In this document: piece after piece, positions 1 to 8,154 of the stretch
Layout of the letters: each line of letters starts with the position of its first letter
Numbering within the stretch: the first letter of the stretch is position 1
Source of the DNA: Shewanella litorisediminis
Lineage (GTDB): Bacteria; Pseudomonadota; Gammaproteobacteria; Enterobacterales; Shewanellaceae
Assembly (NCBI RefSeq): GCF_016834455.1
Contig: NZ_CP069213.1
Coordinates: forward strand, 434,501 to 498,500
Length of the DNA: 64,000 nt
Direction: 5' to 3'
The notes under the pieces: model-generated
Databases searched by the model: none
What the model was told of the DNA's origin: nothing
The model's input: only the letters and a program-made list of their open reading frames with translations
Made by a program: the position numbers and the translations under genes

Positions 1-240
1 CAGAATGCGTACCAGATGGGTCACAAAGCTGGCGAGGGTGATGTCGACCCGATACTTTTCCAACTGCTTGTTGACCATGCCGGCGACCCTGGCTGCAAGC
101 CAGAGGCCGAGCAGAAAAATAATCAGGGCGCCAACCAACTGAAAACTGTACTGCACCAAAAACTCGGTGATGAGGTCATAGACGTTTTGCAGCTGGGCCA
201 ATTCCTGTTGCAGTCCCTGCTCCAGACCTGTGTTATTCAT
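1..240 (-). CDS. Mechanosensitive channel MscS family, N-terminal part (cut by window edge)
   Basis: The first 80 residues of an inner-membrane mechanosensitive channel are read on the minus strand, from an ATG at 238-240 behind a GGAGGA ribosome binding site. They show a short amphipathic start, a hydrophobic segment around residues 31-52 (FQLVGALIIFLLGLWLAARV), then the basic loop and the beginning of the next helix. This matches the N-terminus and TM1 of small MscS-type channels, which release osmolytes on hypo-osmotic shock. The pore helix and the beta domain lie outside the window. The family is clear from the pattern, but the exact subfamily is not. Confidence 0.75.
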   Translation of the reverse strand, partial: MNNTGLEQGLQQELAQLQNVYDLITEFLVQYSFQLVGALIIFLLGLWLAARVAGMVNKQLEKYRVDITLASFVTHLVRIL

Positions 241-381
241 ATTTCCTCCGCGGCTTCCTTAACTTGCCGATGAATTCACCCTGAGGTATCAACATCTGCT
301 TCAAATATCCTGACATTTTGCCTGTTGGGGATGGGAAATAGAATGCCTGTGTGGCGTCTGCAGAAAGAGGCCGAGTTCGTA

Positions 382-1155
382 TCAACCCAGTTTCAGGCTC
401 AGCATACTGATGGCGCCCATGGTCAACTGGTTGTTGAACAGGGCTCTGGGTTCATCCGGGTAACCTGTGCCCAACACGTAAAAGAGTGGCCTTAAGTGTT
501 CATCTGTGGGGTGGCAGAGTCTGGCGGTATCGCCATCAACCAGATTGGTGTAATTCAACACGGCGTCATCAGCCTTATCCAGCAGCTTTTGGCCGATAGC
601 CCCATTAAACGCGGATGCCCATGGATAAGCACCATCGCCCGCAACCAGTGCCCGCAGGTTATGCACCGTATTACCTGAGCCGATAATCAGCACGCCTTGC
701 TCCCTTAGCGTCCGTAATGCCCGTCCTGTGCCATACTCTTGTTCTGGCTTAAGTTGCATGTCCAGGCTCAGCTGCAATATCGGAACATCTGCCTCAGGGT
801 ACAGATGGACCAGGAGTGACCAGGCGCCGTGGTCCAAACCACGCGTTTTATCCAGACTGCAGTTGGGCAACAGCGTCGCGATTTGCGCAGCAAGCTCAGG
901 CGCACCCGGCGCCGGGTACTGCATGGCATAGAGCGTATCGGGAAAACCGCCAAAGTCATGAATGGTTTCGGGCTTTGGGGCGGCAGTTACCAGGGTGCCC
1001 CGGGTATTCCAGTGGGCGGAAATCATGAGGATGGCCCTGGGTTTGGGCAGCGTTTGCCCCAGTTCGCGCCAGCTTTGGCTGATTGGGGTATGTTCAAGGG
1101 CATTCATGGGGCTGCCGTGGCCGAGAAAAAGCGCGGGCATAGGTAAGCGGGACAT
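382..1155 (-). CDS. ygiD: 4,5-DOPA extradiol dioxygenase family protein (YgiD-like)
   Basis: This 257-residue protein belongs to the class III extradiol ring-cleavage dioxygenases, close in length to E. coli YgiD. Candidate metal ligands are visible in LGHGSPM (H13) and ISAHWNT (H48), with a later HG motif (GLDHGAW) and the GSGNTVHN segment typical of this family. E. coli YgiD cleaves L-DOPA to a betalamic-acid precursor in vitro; the physiological substrate is unknown. It is divergent from the decarboxylase at 1462 and lies 141 bp upstream of mscS on the same strand, with no terminator visible between them. Confidence 0.85.
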   Translation of the reverse strand: MSRLPMPALFLGHGSPMNALEHTPISQSWRELGQTLPKPRAILMISAHWNTRGTLVTAAPKPETIHDFGGFPDTLYAMQYPAPGAPELAAQIATLLPNCSLDKTRGLDHGAWSLLVHLYPEADVPILQLSLDMQLKPEQEYGTGRALRTLREQGVLIIGSGNTVHNLRALVAGDGAYPWASAFNGAIGQKLLDKADDAVLNYTNLVDGDTARLCHPTDEHLRPLFYVLGTGYPDEPRALFNNQLTMGAISMLSLKLG

Positions 1156-1461
1156 CAGGACTCCATCGGTGGGTTTGTTGGGTCAGCATAATCCGGCAAA
1201 CCCATGAGGAAAATTGCAAAATTTTCGTCAAAACTGCTCAGAAAATCGAACAGTAAAAGAGGTGTCCAAACTTCGACTTAACCATTTGATTAAATTGGTA
1301 AAAAAATGCATTTTTTGGAGTGGAAAAAGAGTGGAATAAAAATTTGCTTTTATGGCATAAAAATTCGTTGCATCTTCAGCGAAAATAGCGTCTACTTCGC
1401 ACGTTTTTTACCATCACATTGACGCCACCCACTCGGGCGAAGCACAGGAGAACCAAGGTCA
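1156..1461. promoter_or_regulatory. Divergent ygiD / decarboxylase intergenic region with A/T palindrome
   Basis: This 306-bp gap between divergent genes becomes very A/T rich towards the decarboxylase. It contains the perfect 16-bp palindrome AAAAAATGCATTTTTT at 1301-1316. The decarboxylase start is preceded by an AGGAG ribosome binding site. No promoter could be assigned with confidence; TTGGAG/TAAAAA spaced by 16 bp just after the palindrome is a weak candidate. The palindrome could be an operator or simply bent DNA. Confidence 0.4.
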
Positions 1462-2637
1462 ATGAGCCAGTTTCAATCTATTGACGTTGCTGATTTTTAT
1501 GATAATGAAACCTTTGCGCGAATTCAGGAATTCGCCAAAGACAAGGCAACCCCTTTTGTGGTGATTGATACCAATATCATCGCGAAGCAATACGATGACA
1601 TGGTGACTAACTTCCCCTTTGCCAACGTTTATTATGCAGTGAAGGCCAATCCCGCCAAGGAAATCCTGACACTGCTGAAAGACAAGGGCTCCAACTTTGA
1701 TATCGCCTCCATCTATGAGTTGGATATGGTGATGGCAGTCGGTGTGACGGCTGACCGCGTCAGCTTTGGCAATACCATCAAAAAACGCAAAGATGTCCGC
1801 GCCTTCTATGAGCGTGGTGTGCGTTTGTTTGCATCTGACTCAGAAGCTGACTTGCGCATGATTGCCGAAGAAGCGCCGGGTTCTAAGGTTTATGTACGTA
1901 TCCTGACGGAAGGCTCGCAAACCGCAGACTGGCCGTTGTCACGCAAGTTCGGCTGCCAGAACGAAATGGCTTACGAGCTGCTGGCACTGGCGAAAGAGCT
2001 GGGTCTGGATCCCTACGGCATTTCCTTCCACGTGGGTTCTCAGCAGCGCGATATCGGCGCCTGGGATGCGGCTATTGGTAAGGTGAAGGTACTGTTCGAT
2101 CGTCTGCGCGAGGATCACGGTATTGTGCTGAAGATGATTAACATGGGGGGCGGTTTTCCGGCCAACTACATCGACAAGACCAATCAACTCGGTGTATACG
2201 CCCAGCAAATCAAACACTTCCTTAAGGAAGACTTTGGTGATGAGCTGCCTGAAATCATTCTGGAGCCCGGTCGCTCACTGATTTCCAATGCCGGCGTGCT
2301 GATTTCTGAAGTGGTACTTATCAGCCGTAAATCTCACACCGCGCTGGAGCGTTGGGTATACACAGATGTGGGTAAATTCTCAGGTCTGATTGAGACCATG
2401 GATGAAGCTATCAAATACCCCATCTTCACCGAAAAGAAGGGTGAGCTGGACAAGTGTGTGATAGCCGGACCAACCTGTGACAGTGCCGACATCATGTATG
2501 AGCACTATGCCTATGGTTTGCCGTCGGATCTCGCCATCGGTGACCGCCTGTACTGGCTGACAGCCGGTGCTTACACCACCACTTACTCGGCGGTGTGTTT
2601 CAACGGTTTCCCTCCACTTAAGGATTACTACCTGTAA
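1462..2637 (+). CDS. Ornithine/lysine decarboxylase, PLP-dependent fold III
   Basis: This 391-residue alanine-racemase-fold (type III) decarboxylase removes CO2 from ornithine, and probably also lysine, to give putrescine or cadaverine. The PLP-binding lysine lies in YYAVKAN (K61). HVGSQQ, GGGFP and EPGR form the phosphate-binding face, and CDSAD carries the catalytic cysteine contributed across the dimer. This is the eukaryote-like form, also known from Vibrio and Selenomonas, and is unrelated to the larger fold-I SpeC/SpeF of E. coli. The start follows an AGGAG site at good spacing, and a strong terminator follows, so it is monocistronic. Ornithine versus lysine preference cannot be read from sequence. 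Confidence 0.9.
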   Translation: MSQFQSIDVADFYDNETFARIQEFAKDKATPFVVIDTNIIAKQYDDMVTNFPFANVYYAVKANPAKEILTLLKDKGSNFDIASIYELDMVMAVGVTADRVSFGNTIKKRKDVRAFYERGVRLFASDSEADLRMIAEEAPGSKVYVRILTEGSQTADWPLSRKFGCQNEMAYELLALAKELGLDPYGISFHVGSQQRDIGAWDAAIGKVKVLFDRLREDHGIVLKMINMGGGFPANYIDKTNQLGVYAQQIKHFLKEDFGDELPEIILEPGRSLISNAGVLISEVVLISRKSHTALERWVYTDVGKFSGLIETMDEAIKYPIFTEKKGELDKCVIAGPTCDSADIMYEHYAYGLPSDLAIGDRLYWLTAGAYTTTYSAVCFNGFPPLKDYYL

Positions 2638-2670
2638 TCATTGGTTCAGGCGAAACGGTAACGCAAAAAG

Positions 2671-2700
2671 AAGGGTGCCATTCAGGCACCCTTTATTTTT
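2671..2700 (+). terminator. Rho-independent terminator of the decarboxylase gene
   Basis: A 9-bp stem, AAGGGTGCC/GGCACCCTT, with a 5-nt loop is followed by TTATTTTT. It lies 33 bp after the stop codon. Confidence 0.9.
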
Positions 2701-2722
2701 GAAGCCAGCTGGCAGTGTGACA

Positions 2723-2938
2723 TCAGTTGTCGTATGACTTGAGGATCTGTTGCAGTTCCTCTTTCAAATGCAGCTTCTTTTGCTTCAAAACTTTTAATTC
2801 TGGGGTGGCATCACTGGAAAGATGTTTTTCCAACTCCTTTACTTCTTTATCCAGCTCGTTGTGCTCGTTGAATATTTTTAAAAAATGCGCATCTTCGGAT
2901 TTTAATCTGGTAATCAAGTCCCGGTATTCTGGAAACAT
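2723..2938 (-). CDS. YdcH-like small coiled-coil protein (DUF465)
   Basis: This 71-residue, highly charged, all-helical protein carries the pattern of the DUF465/YdcH family: an acidic FPEYRDLITRLK start, a central HNELDKEVKELEK, then a basic LKQKKLHLKEEL. The family is widespread in proteobacteria and its function is not established. It is convergent with the decarboxylase and divergent from udp. A CRP-like site sits about 70 bp upstream of its start. The next downstream element on its strand is the convergent terminator at 2671-2700. Confidence 0.85.
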   Translation of the reverse strand: MFPEYRDLITRLKSEDAHFLKIFNEHNELDKEVKELEKHLSSDATPELKVLKQKKLHLKEELQQILKSYDN

Positions 2939-3374
2939 CTACTCTTCCTTCTGCTGTGCGTTTTTCATGGGTCTGAATTAACCCTACGCCCAGTTACAGG
3001 GGATAAAAGTGATCTGGATCACTAAGTCGCCATTTTGGTTATATATTATTGAATTTAAATTAATTTATTAATGATTTTCTTGCTGGCATTACCTTCGCTT
3101 TGGGCTTCTCTTAATCCATCATTTGGGCAATGGCGTATCACCCCATGGCTGCTATCTTAATAGTCAGAACAGGTGCGTCAGGCACTGCAAAGTGGCCCTT
3201 CGCACACCAGCACGTCACAGAGACGGGTTTGTAACCTTATTGGTAATTGGATTACGGTATTTTCGATAAGGCTTGGCGGAAATTTCGTGATCCAGTTAAC
3301 CTTATCCGCTTCGATACTAGGTTAAAGTCGAAGTTATTAGAATTTTATTATCAAAAATGAAAGGGGTTTTCACC
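2939..3374. promoter_or_regulatory. Long ydcH / udp divergent regulatory region
   Basis: This 436-bp non-coding region holds a clear CRP-type dyad at 3008-3023 and an A/T-rich stretch around 3040-3085. Close to udp, a degenerate CRP-like sequence (GTGATCCAGTTAAC, about 3285-3298) lies roughly where E. coli udp has CRP sites. No ORF of convincing quality is present. The length suggests complex control of udp. Confidence 0.5.
3008..3023. promoter_or_regulatory. CRP-like binding site
   Basis: The sequence AGTGATCTGGATCACT is a perfect dyad with GTGA-N6-TCAC half sites, matching the core of the CRP consensus (TGTGA-N6-TCACA). It lies between ydcH (start at 2938) and udp (start at 3375). Pyrimidine nucleoside catabolic genes are classical CRP/CytR targets in enteric bacteria, which fits udp. 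The site is, however, nearer to ydcH. Confidence 0.6.
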
Positions 3375-4133
3375 ATGGCTGATGTATTTCACCTGGGTTT
3401 AACAAAAGACATGTTGGATGGTGCCACGCTGGCGATTGTGCCCGGCGACCCAGAGCGTGTGAAACGTATTGCCGAGTTGATGGATAAGCCAACCTTCCTG
3501 GCCAGCCATCGCGAATTTACCAGTTACCTGGCTTACCTGGATGGCAAACCTGTTGTGGTTTGTTCAACCGGTATCGGTGGACCTTCCACCTCCATTGCCG
3601 TGGAAGAGCTGGCACAGCTGGGCATCAATACCTTCCTGCGTGTGGGTACCACAGGCGCAATTCAGCCCCATGTAAACGTGGGTGACCTGATTGTTACCCA
3701 GGCTTCGGTGCGCCTGGACGGTGCCAGCCTGCACTTTGCCCCCATGGAGTTTCCTGCCGTGGCCAACTTTGAATGTACCACTGCCATGGTGGCGGCTTGC
3801 CGTGATGCCGGTGTTGAGCCCCATGTTGGTGTGACTGCCTCCAGCGATACCTTCTACCCAGGTCAGGAGCGTTACGACACGGTATCAGGCCGTGTGGCCC
3901 GACGTTTCGAAGGTTCCATGAAAGAGTGGCAGGATATGGGCGTGCTGAACTATGAAATGGAGTCAGCAACCCTGTTCACCATGTGTGCCTCTCAGGGTTG
4001 GCGTGCGGCCTGCGTGGCGGGTGTGATTGTGAACCGTACCCAGCAGGAAATCCCTGATGAGTCGACCATGAAAAACACCGAGGTCAGCGCTGTGTCTGTG
4101 GTGGTTGCTGCCGCCCGCAAGCTGCTTGCCTGA
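3375..4133 (+). CDS. udp: Uridine phosphorylase
   Basis: This 252-residue protein follows E. coli Udp almost residue for residue ([61 protein letters not shown]). It converts uridine and phosphate to uracil and ribose-1-phosphate in the cytosol. The start chosen is ATG 3375, which has AAGGGG 8 nt upstream and matches the family N-terminus; the in-frame ATG at 3357 would add six unsupported residues. It converges on a Tsx-like porin gene, so nucleoside uptake and cleavage are encoded side by side. Confidence 0.96.
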   Translation: MADVFHLGLTKDMLDGATLAIVPGDPERVKRIAELMDKPTFLASHREFTSYLAYLDGKPVVVCSTGIGGPSTSIAVEELAQLGINTFLRVGTTGAIQPHVNVGDLIVTQASVRLDGASLHFAPMEFPAVANFECTTAMVAACRDAGVEPHVGVTASSDTFYPGQERYDTVSGRVARRFEGSMKEWQDMGVLNYEMESATLFTMCASQGWRAACVAGVIVNRTQQEIPDESTMKNTEVSAVSVVVAAARKLLA

Positions 4134-4145
4134 TTGGTATTCAGT

Positions 4146-4176
4146 AAAAAGGCGCCTGAAGGCGCCTTTTTTTACC
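4146..4176. terminator. Bidirectional terminator between udp and the Tsx-like gene
   Basis: The stem AAAAAGGCGCC/GGCGCCTTTTTTT has a short loop and A/T tracts on both sides. It can stop transcription from udp (plus strand) and from the Tsx-like gene (minus strand). Confidence 0.9.
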
Positions 4177-4190
4177 CTTTGCTCAGGTTA

Positions 4191-4943
4191 TCAGAAATGG
4201 TACTGGGCAATAATGGAATAGGTGCTCTGGTCGACACCATCCACACCGTACTTGTTTTTCCAGTAATCGTACTCAATACCCACCAATAACTGATCTTTCC
4301 TGGCATCGCCAAAGAGGGTTGCACCGAGATCGTATTTGATTTGCGGATTGAAGTGGAAGTTCTCCTCATAGCCTTTCTTATCGGCGATAAACACCCAATC
4401 GATAAAGCCGTCGAGGACTATCTTGCTGCGGCCAGCCGGAATATCAATCCGAAATACCGGGGTCAACTGCCAACCGTCACTGCGGTTGGCACTGTTTAGT
4501 GCATCACGGCGATAGGTATTGAGCTGGAAATAGGTGAAGAAAGGCAGTTTGAAATCCATGCCTACACCATAGAGCAGGGTCTCCACCGGACCTTCGCCTT
4601 CCTCCAGCGTCAGTGCCAGCGACATATCGGTTACCGGGCCAAAGCCTACAGGTTTGTCGAGGATTTTACCGGCACTGAAGCGAGTGGAGATTTCACCGTA
4701 GGTGGTGTTGCTCTTGCCGCCGTTGTGGCCGTTAAAGTTGATAAAGTCCTGAAACGCAAACCAATCACCGTACTTCCAGCCACCGGCGGTTTCCAACGTG
4801 ATGGTGGTTTGCTCATCTGAAGGGGCTAAATCGTAGTTGGTACCATAGAGTGCGGTGACGCTGGCGTCCCACCAATGAACCAGTTCGTTGCTGTAAGCCT
4901 GGGGCGACAACAGCAGGGCAAGACACAGACAGGTTTTTTTCAT
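4191..4943 (-). CDS. Tsx/OmpK-family nucleoside-specific outer membrane channel
   Basis: This 250-residue precursor has a signal peptide of about 18 residues (MKKTCLCLALLLSPQAYS). The mature protein starts with VHWWDASVTALYG, typical of the Tsx/OmpK channels, has alternating beta-strand composition throughout and ends in the outer-membrane insertion signal IIAQYHF (terminal Phe). Members form 12-stranded barrels that let nucleosides through the outer membrane; some serve as phage receptors. Its position opposite udp supports a nucleoside substrate. An AGGGAA site precedes the start. Confidence 0.85.
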   Translation of the reverse strand: MKKTCLCLALLLSPQAYSNELVHWWDASVTALYGTNYDLAPSDEQTTITLETAGGWKYGDWFAFQDFINFNGHNGGKSNTTYGEISTRFSAGKILDKPVGFGPVTDMSLALTLEEGEGPVETLLYGVGMDFKLPFFTYFQLNTYRRDALNSANRSDGWQLTPVFRIDIPAGRSKIVLDGFIDWVFIADKKGYEENFHFNPQIKYDLGATLFGDARKDQLLVGIEYDYWKNKYGVDGVDQSTYSIIAQYHF

Positions 4944-5337
4944 TGTTCATTTCCCTTGGGTAGAGGCAGATGCAGATGATTTCGCCCGGCATACATGAGT
5001 GCCCAAAGGCCCCCGGCATTTTTGTGTCCGGTCCGGGTCGAAAAGCCAAGGCAATATAGGGAAAAAGTCCTTGGGGCTCAAACCCTTTTTTAACGGGTTT
5101 AGCTGGCAGTGCTTTACCTATTTTATTTAACAAAATTATTACGTTAGCTATGTTTTGCTGTTGATTTTTTGCTCTGGGCTTTCAGTGAGCCGAAGGATAA
5201 TGTCTTGATTTTGTGAACTTGCTCCCTCTGGTGTCCCATTTTATCCACCGACAAAATTGTTTGATTGACATAATATGTCGCATTGCTGCAAAACTGCTGT
5301 TATAGTCGGCAAAGGATGCTCTGCATTGGAGGGGGAG
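4944..5337. promoter_or_regulatory. Tsx-like gene / NfeD intergenic region
   Basis: This 394-bp gap lies between divergent genes and must hold promoters for both. An imperfect hairpin (AAACCC/GGGTTT with a T-rich loop) lies near 5080-5103. An A/T-rich block spans about 5112-5170. No convincing promoter boxes or small genes were found. Confidence 0.3.
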
Positions 5338-5805
5338 ATGGAGTTTTCTAATCCGGTACTGATATGGGCGGGGATTGGCGTAGTGCTGATGCTGGCCGAA
5401 GTCATAGTGCCAGGTGGCATAGTGATACTGCTTGGGGCCTCGTGCCTGCTGGTTTCAGGGGCCTTGGCACTGGGGCTGGTTGACGGTTTCGTCCAGAGTA
5501 TGACGTTGTGGTTTATCGCGTCCATGGTATTGCTGCTTGGTTTTCGTCATATTACCCAGCGTGTGGTGGGAGGGGACTCCCACGTGGACAACACGGATGA
5601 GGCGCTGGACATCTATAACCAGACTGCGCTGGTCAAGGCCGATATAGGGCCGGGAGAAAAGGCTGGCAGGGTCGAATTTCAGGGGGCCGATTGGCCTGCG
5701 CTGGGCGATGGCAGTCTTATTCCGAGTGGCACCCAGGTACGGGTTATCTGCCGGGAAAATATATCTTTGATTGTTGAGGCGCTTCCTGCGCAGCACAACG
5801 TCTGA
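5338..5805 (+). CDS. NfeD family membrane protein
   Basis: This 155-residue protein has three or four closely packed hydrophobic segments in residues 5-75, followed by a soluble OB-fold-like C-terminal domain (about 95-150: TALVKADIGPGEKAGRVEF and GTQVRVICRENISLIV). This is the short NfeD (NfeD1b) form that is nearly always encoded next to SPFH/slipin genes and is thought to partner them in membrane microdomains. ATG 5338 is chosen because GGAGGGGG lies just before it; an upstream in-frame ATG at 5275 would add a Cys-rich, unsupported extension. It is the first gene of a three-gene operon. Confidence 0.85.
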   Translation: MEFSNPVLIWAGIGVVLMLAEVIVPGGIVILLGASCLLVSGALALGLVDGFVQSMTLWFIASMVLLLGFRHITQRVVGGDSHVDNTDEALDIYNQTALVKADIGPGEKAGRVEFQGADWPALGDGSLIPSGTQVRVICRENISLIVEALPAQHNV

Positions 5806-5823
5806 TTCTGCAAGGAGGGAACC

Positions 5824-6738
5824 ATGTTGCTGTTAACCATAGCTTTTCTTTTTATTCTTTTCATTTTGTACAAGTTGATGCTGATAGTTCAAATGCGGGA
5901 AGTCGCGGTCATTGAGCGTCTCGGTAAATTTCGCACTGTGCTGGAGCCCGGGTTTCACTTTTTGATCCCCTTTGTCGATCGGGTCGCATACCGTCATGAC
6001 ACCCGTGAGCAAGTGCTGGATGTGCCGGCCCAAAGCTGTATCTCCAAGGACAACACCCAATTGGAGGTGGATGGCTTGGTGTACCTCAAGGTGATGGACG
6101 GCAAGTTGGCCAGTTACGGCATCGAAGACTATCGTCTTGCTGCGGTAAACCTGGCCCAAACCACCATGAGATCGGAAATTGGTAAGCTCACCCTGAGCGA
6201 AACCTTTTCTGAGCGTGACCGCCTGAACGAGTCCATAGTGCGTGAGATCGATAAGGCCTCCGAGCCCTGGGGCATCAAGGTACTGCGTTACGAGATTAAA
6301 AACATCACCCCCTCAAGGCATGTTATCCACACCCTCGAGAAACAAATGGAAGCCGAGCGCCGCAAGCGCGCCGAAATCACCCTGGCCAACGCAGAAAAGG
6401 CGGCGATGATCAATCTTTCCGAAGGGGAGCGTCAGGAAGCCATCAACCTGTCGGAAGGGGAGAAACAAAAACGCATCAATGAGGCCAAGGGAACTGCGGC
6501 GGAAATCGCCATTATTGCCCGTGCCAAGGCTGAAGGTATGGGCATGGTATCCAGTGCGCTGGCTGTGCAGGGCGGTACTGAAGCCATGAACATGCAGCTT
6601 AAAGAGCAGTTCATCAAACAGATAGGCGAAGTGATGAAGAACGCTGAAGTCTCTGTTGTGCCGGCGGAGCTGGCCAAAATGGAAGGCTTTTTCGAAGGCA
6701 TGGACAAAGTCAGCCACGCGCTGAATGCCAAGGCATAA
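5824..6738 (+). CDS. SPFH/Band 7 (stomatin-like, QmcA-type) protein, first paralog
   Basis: A 304-residue protein with an N-terminal membrane anchor (about 2-22), the SPFH domain (ERLGKFRTVLEPGFHFLIPFVD to about residue 190) and a long helical, Glu/Lys/Ala-rich segment with repeated INLSEGE motifs. Such proteins oligomerise into rings on the membrane and organise microdomains or modulate proteases. The ribosome binding site is an excellent AGGAGG. The gene follows NfeD by 18 bp and is followed 12 bp later by a second SPFH gene of the same architecture. It resembles E. coli QmcA, but orthology between the two copies cannot be decided here. Confidence 0.88.
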   Translation: MLLLTIAFLFILFILYKLMLIVQMREVAVIERLGKFRTVLEPGFHFLIPFVDRVAYRHDTREQVLDVPAQSCISKDNTQLEVDGLVYLKVMDGKLASYGIEDYRLAAVNLAQTTMRSEIGKLTLSETFSERDRLNESIVREIDKASEPWGIKVLRYEIKNITPSRHVIHTLEKQMEAERRKRAEITLANAEKAAMINLSEGERQEAINLSEGEKQKRINEAKGTAAEIAIIARAKAEGMGMVSSALAVQGGTEAMNMQLKEQFIKQIGEVMKNAEVSVVPAELAKMEGFFEGMDKVSHALNAKA

Positions 6739-6750
6739 GGAGACCCACAG

Positions 6751-7683
6751 ATGCAGCTAGCAGTGAACGAAGACCTGATCGTGATGGCGATTTGGGGACT
6801 TATCTTCTTTATCTTTATTATCAAACTGTTCCAGTCTATTCGTCTGGTGCCAACCAAATCGGCTTATATCGTCGAGCGGCTGGGCAAATACCATTCAACC
6901 CTGGATGCGGGTTTTCATGCCTTGATCCCCTTTGTGGATAAAGTGGCCTATATCCATGACCTGAAAGAAGAAACCATCGACGTGCCGCCACAGGAATGTT
7001 TCTCCAGCGACGAGGTTAAGGTTGAGGTCGATGGCGTTATCTATATCTCGGTGGTCGACCCTGTGAAAGCAAGCTATGGCGTGACCGACTATCGCTACGC
7101 GGCTATTCAGCTGGCCCAGACCACTACCCGCTCTGTGATAGGTACCCTGGAGTTGGACCGTACCTTCGAAGAGCGCGACGTCATCAGCGCCAAGGTGGTG
7201 GAAGTGCTGGATCAGGCCGGTGCCCTCTGGGGCATTCGTGTGCATCGTTATGAGATCAAAAACATTCAGCCACCCGAAACCGTAAAAAACGCCATGGAAA
7301 TGCAGGTGAATGCCGAGCGTGAGCGCCGTGCCTTGCTGGCCAAGAGTGAAGGGGACAAACAGGCCAAGATTAACCGCTCCGAGGGTATCAAGGCTGAAAC
7401 CATCAACCGCTCAGAGGGCGAGATGCAAAAACGCATCAACGAAGCCGAAGGTAAGGCAGAGGAAATCCTTGCTATTGCCAGAGCAACCGCCGAGTCCATT
7501 GAACGGCTGGCAGCAGTGATTGCCGCGCCCGGTGGCCAGAATGCGCTCCGATTACAATTGGGTGAGCAGTATTTGAGCCAGCTCAAGGGGCTGGGGCAGC
7601 AGGGCAGCCGCGTGGTAGTGCCTGCCAACATGGTCAATTTCGACCAATGGATGGATGCCATGGGGCTCAAAGAACAGGGCTGA
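6751..7683 (+). CDS. SPFH/Band 7 (stomatin-like) protein, second paralog
   Basis: This 310-residue protein is a paralog of the preceding gene product. It has one N-terminal membrane helix (about 10-28), an SPFH domain beginning ERLGKYHSTLDAGFHALIPFVDKV, and a helical tail with SEG-containing repeats (KINRSEGIKAETINRSEGEMQKRINEAEGK region). The two proteins share the LIPFVD, RYEIKNI and INEA blocks. Tandem SPFH genes may form mixed rings. The start has AGGAG 9 nt upstream. The operon ends at the terminator 32 bp after the stop. Confidence 0.88.
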   Translation: MQLAVNEDLIVMAIWGLIFFIFIIKLFQSIRLVPTKSAYIVERLGKYHSTLDAGFHALIPFVDKVAYIHDLKEETIDVPPQECFSSDEVKVEVDGVIYISVVDPVKASYGVTDYRYAAIQLAQTTTRSVIGTLELDRTFEERDVISAKVVEVLDQAGALWGIRVHRYEIKNIQPPETVKNAMEMQVNAERERRALLAKSEGDKQAKINRSEGIKAETINRSEGEMQKRINEAEGKAEEILAIARATAESIERLAAVIAAPGGQNALRLQLGEQYLSQLKGLGQQGSRVVVPANMVNFDQWMDAMGLKEQG

Positions 7684-7714
7684 AAAATACAGCGCTCAGT
7701 GGTAAAGGATCCAG

Positions 7715-7747
7715 AGGTCCTCCCAATGCAGGGAGGACCTTTTTTTA
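7715..7747 (+). terminator. Terminator of the NfeD-SPFH operon
   Basis: A perfect 10-bp stem, AGGTCCTCCC/GGGAGGACCT, with a 6-nt loop is followed by seven T. Its 3' arm contains GGGAGGA, a Shine-Dalgarno sequence at usable distance from the ATG at 7747 that opens the methyltransferase remnant. Confidence 0.92.
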
Positions 7748-8022
7748 TGATTAACTGTGCTCATCCGAGTCATTTGGTTGCGGTGCCAGACAAGGCTGCT
7801 TGGCTTACCAGAGTGAAAGGGCTTCGTGCCAATGCGTCTGCGTTAAGCCATGCCGAGCTCAACGAAGCGACGACCCTGGACGATGGCGAACCCCGTCGTT
7901 TGGGGCAGGAGTATGCGAGCTTGATGACAACCAAACTGAAGGGACTGAATGTATTGGGTGGCTGTTGTGGCACGGACCATCGCCATCTGGAGCAAATTGC
8001 ACTGGCCTCGATGCGCACGTGA
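7747..8022 (+). pseudogene. C-terminal remnant of a homocysteine S-methyltransferase
   Basis: The 91 residues read MINCAHPSH, then GLRANASALSHAELNEA, then NVLGGCCGTDHRHLEQIA. These are the last third of the cobalamin-independent homocysteine S-methyltransferase family, including the two adjacent cysteines of the zinc site (GGCC). Family members are about 300 residues long and keep the barrel N-terminus and the first zinc cysteine. Here everything before residue ~205 is missing and replaced by the SPFH operon terminator. No upstream portion of the gene was found in the preceding kilobases, so this is a truncated relic rather than a frameshift. Translation from ATG 7747 is conceivable, but the fragment cannot be catalytic alone. 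Confidence 0.8.
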
Positions 8023-8063
8023 ACGCCGAATGAAACGCGGGTAGGGCCGCTGCATTCAGCGAT

Positions 8064-8135
8064 TTATCGATTGAGATGAACCAAGAGATAGAGACTGGTG
8101 GCGACAAGTATGATTAACAGCAATGCCAGCAACAT
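8064..8135 (-). CDS. Possible 23-residue single-span membrane microprotein
   Basis: An ATG at 8133-8135 (minus strand), with GGGAGA about 9 nt upstream, opens a 23-codon ORF reading MLLALLLIILVATSLYLLVH plus Leu-Asn-Arg. It is almost entirely hydrophobic with a basic C-terminus, the composition of bacterial single-span microproteins. It starts 19 nt after the stop of another short ORF and lies downstream of the membrane regulator at 8382-9275 on the same strand. The ORF is too short for coding statistics, so it remains a candidate only. Confidence 0.4.
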   Translation of the reverse strand: MLLALLLIILVATSLYLLVHLNR

Positions 8136-8154
8136 ATGCACGCATCTCCCAATG

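Noticed and set aside
5275..5337. Upstream ATG for the NfeD gene
   Set aside because: It would add a 21-residue extension with several Cys that covers the GGAGGGGG ribosome binding site and is not found in NfeD proteins.
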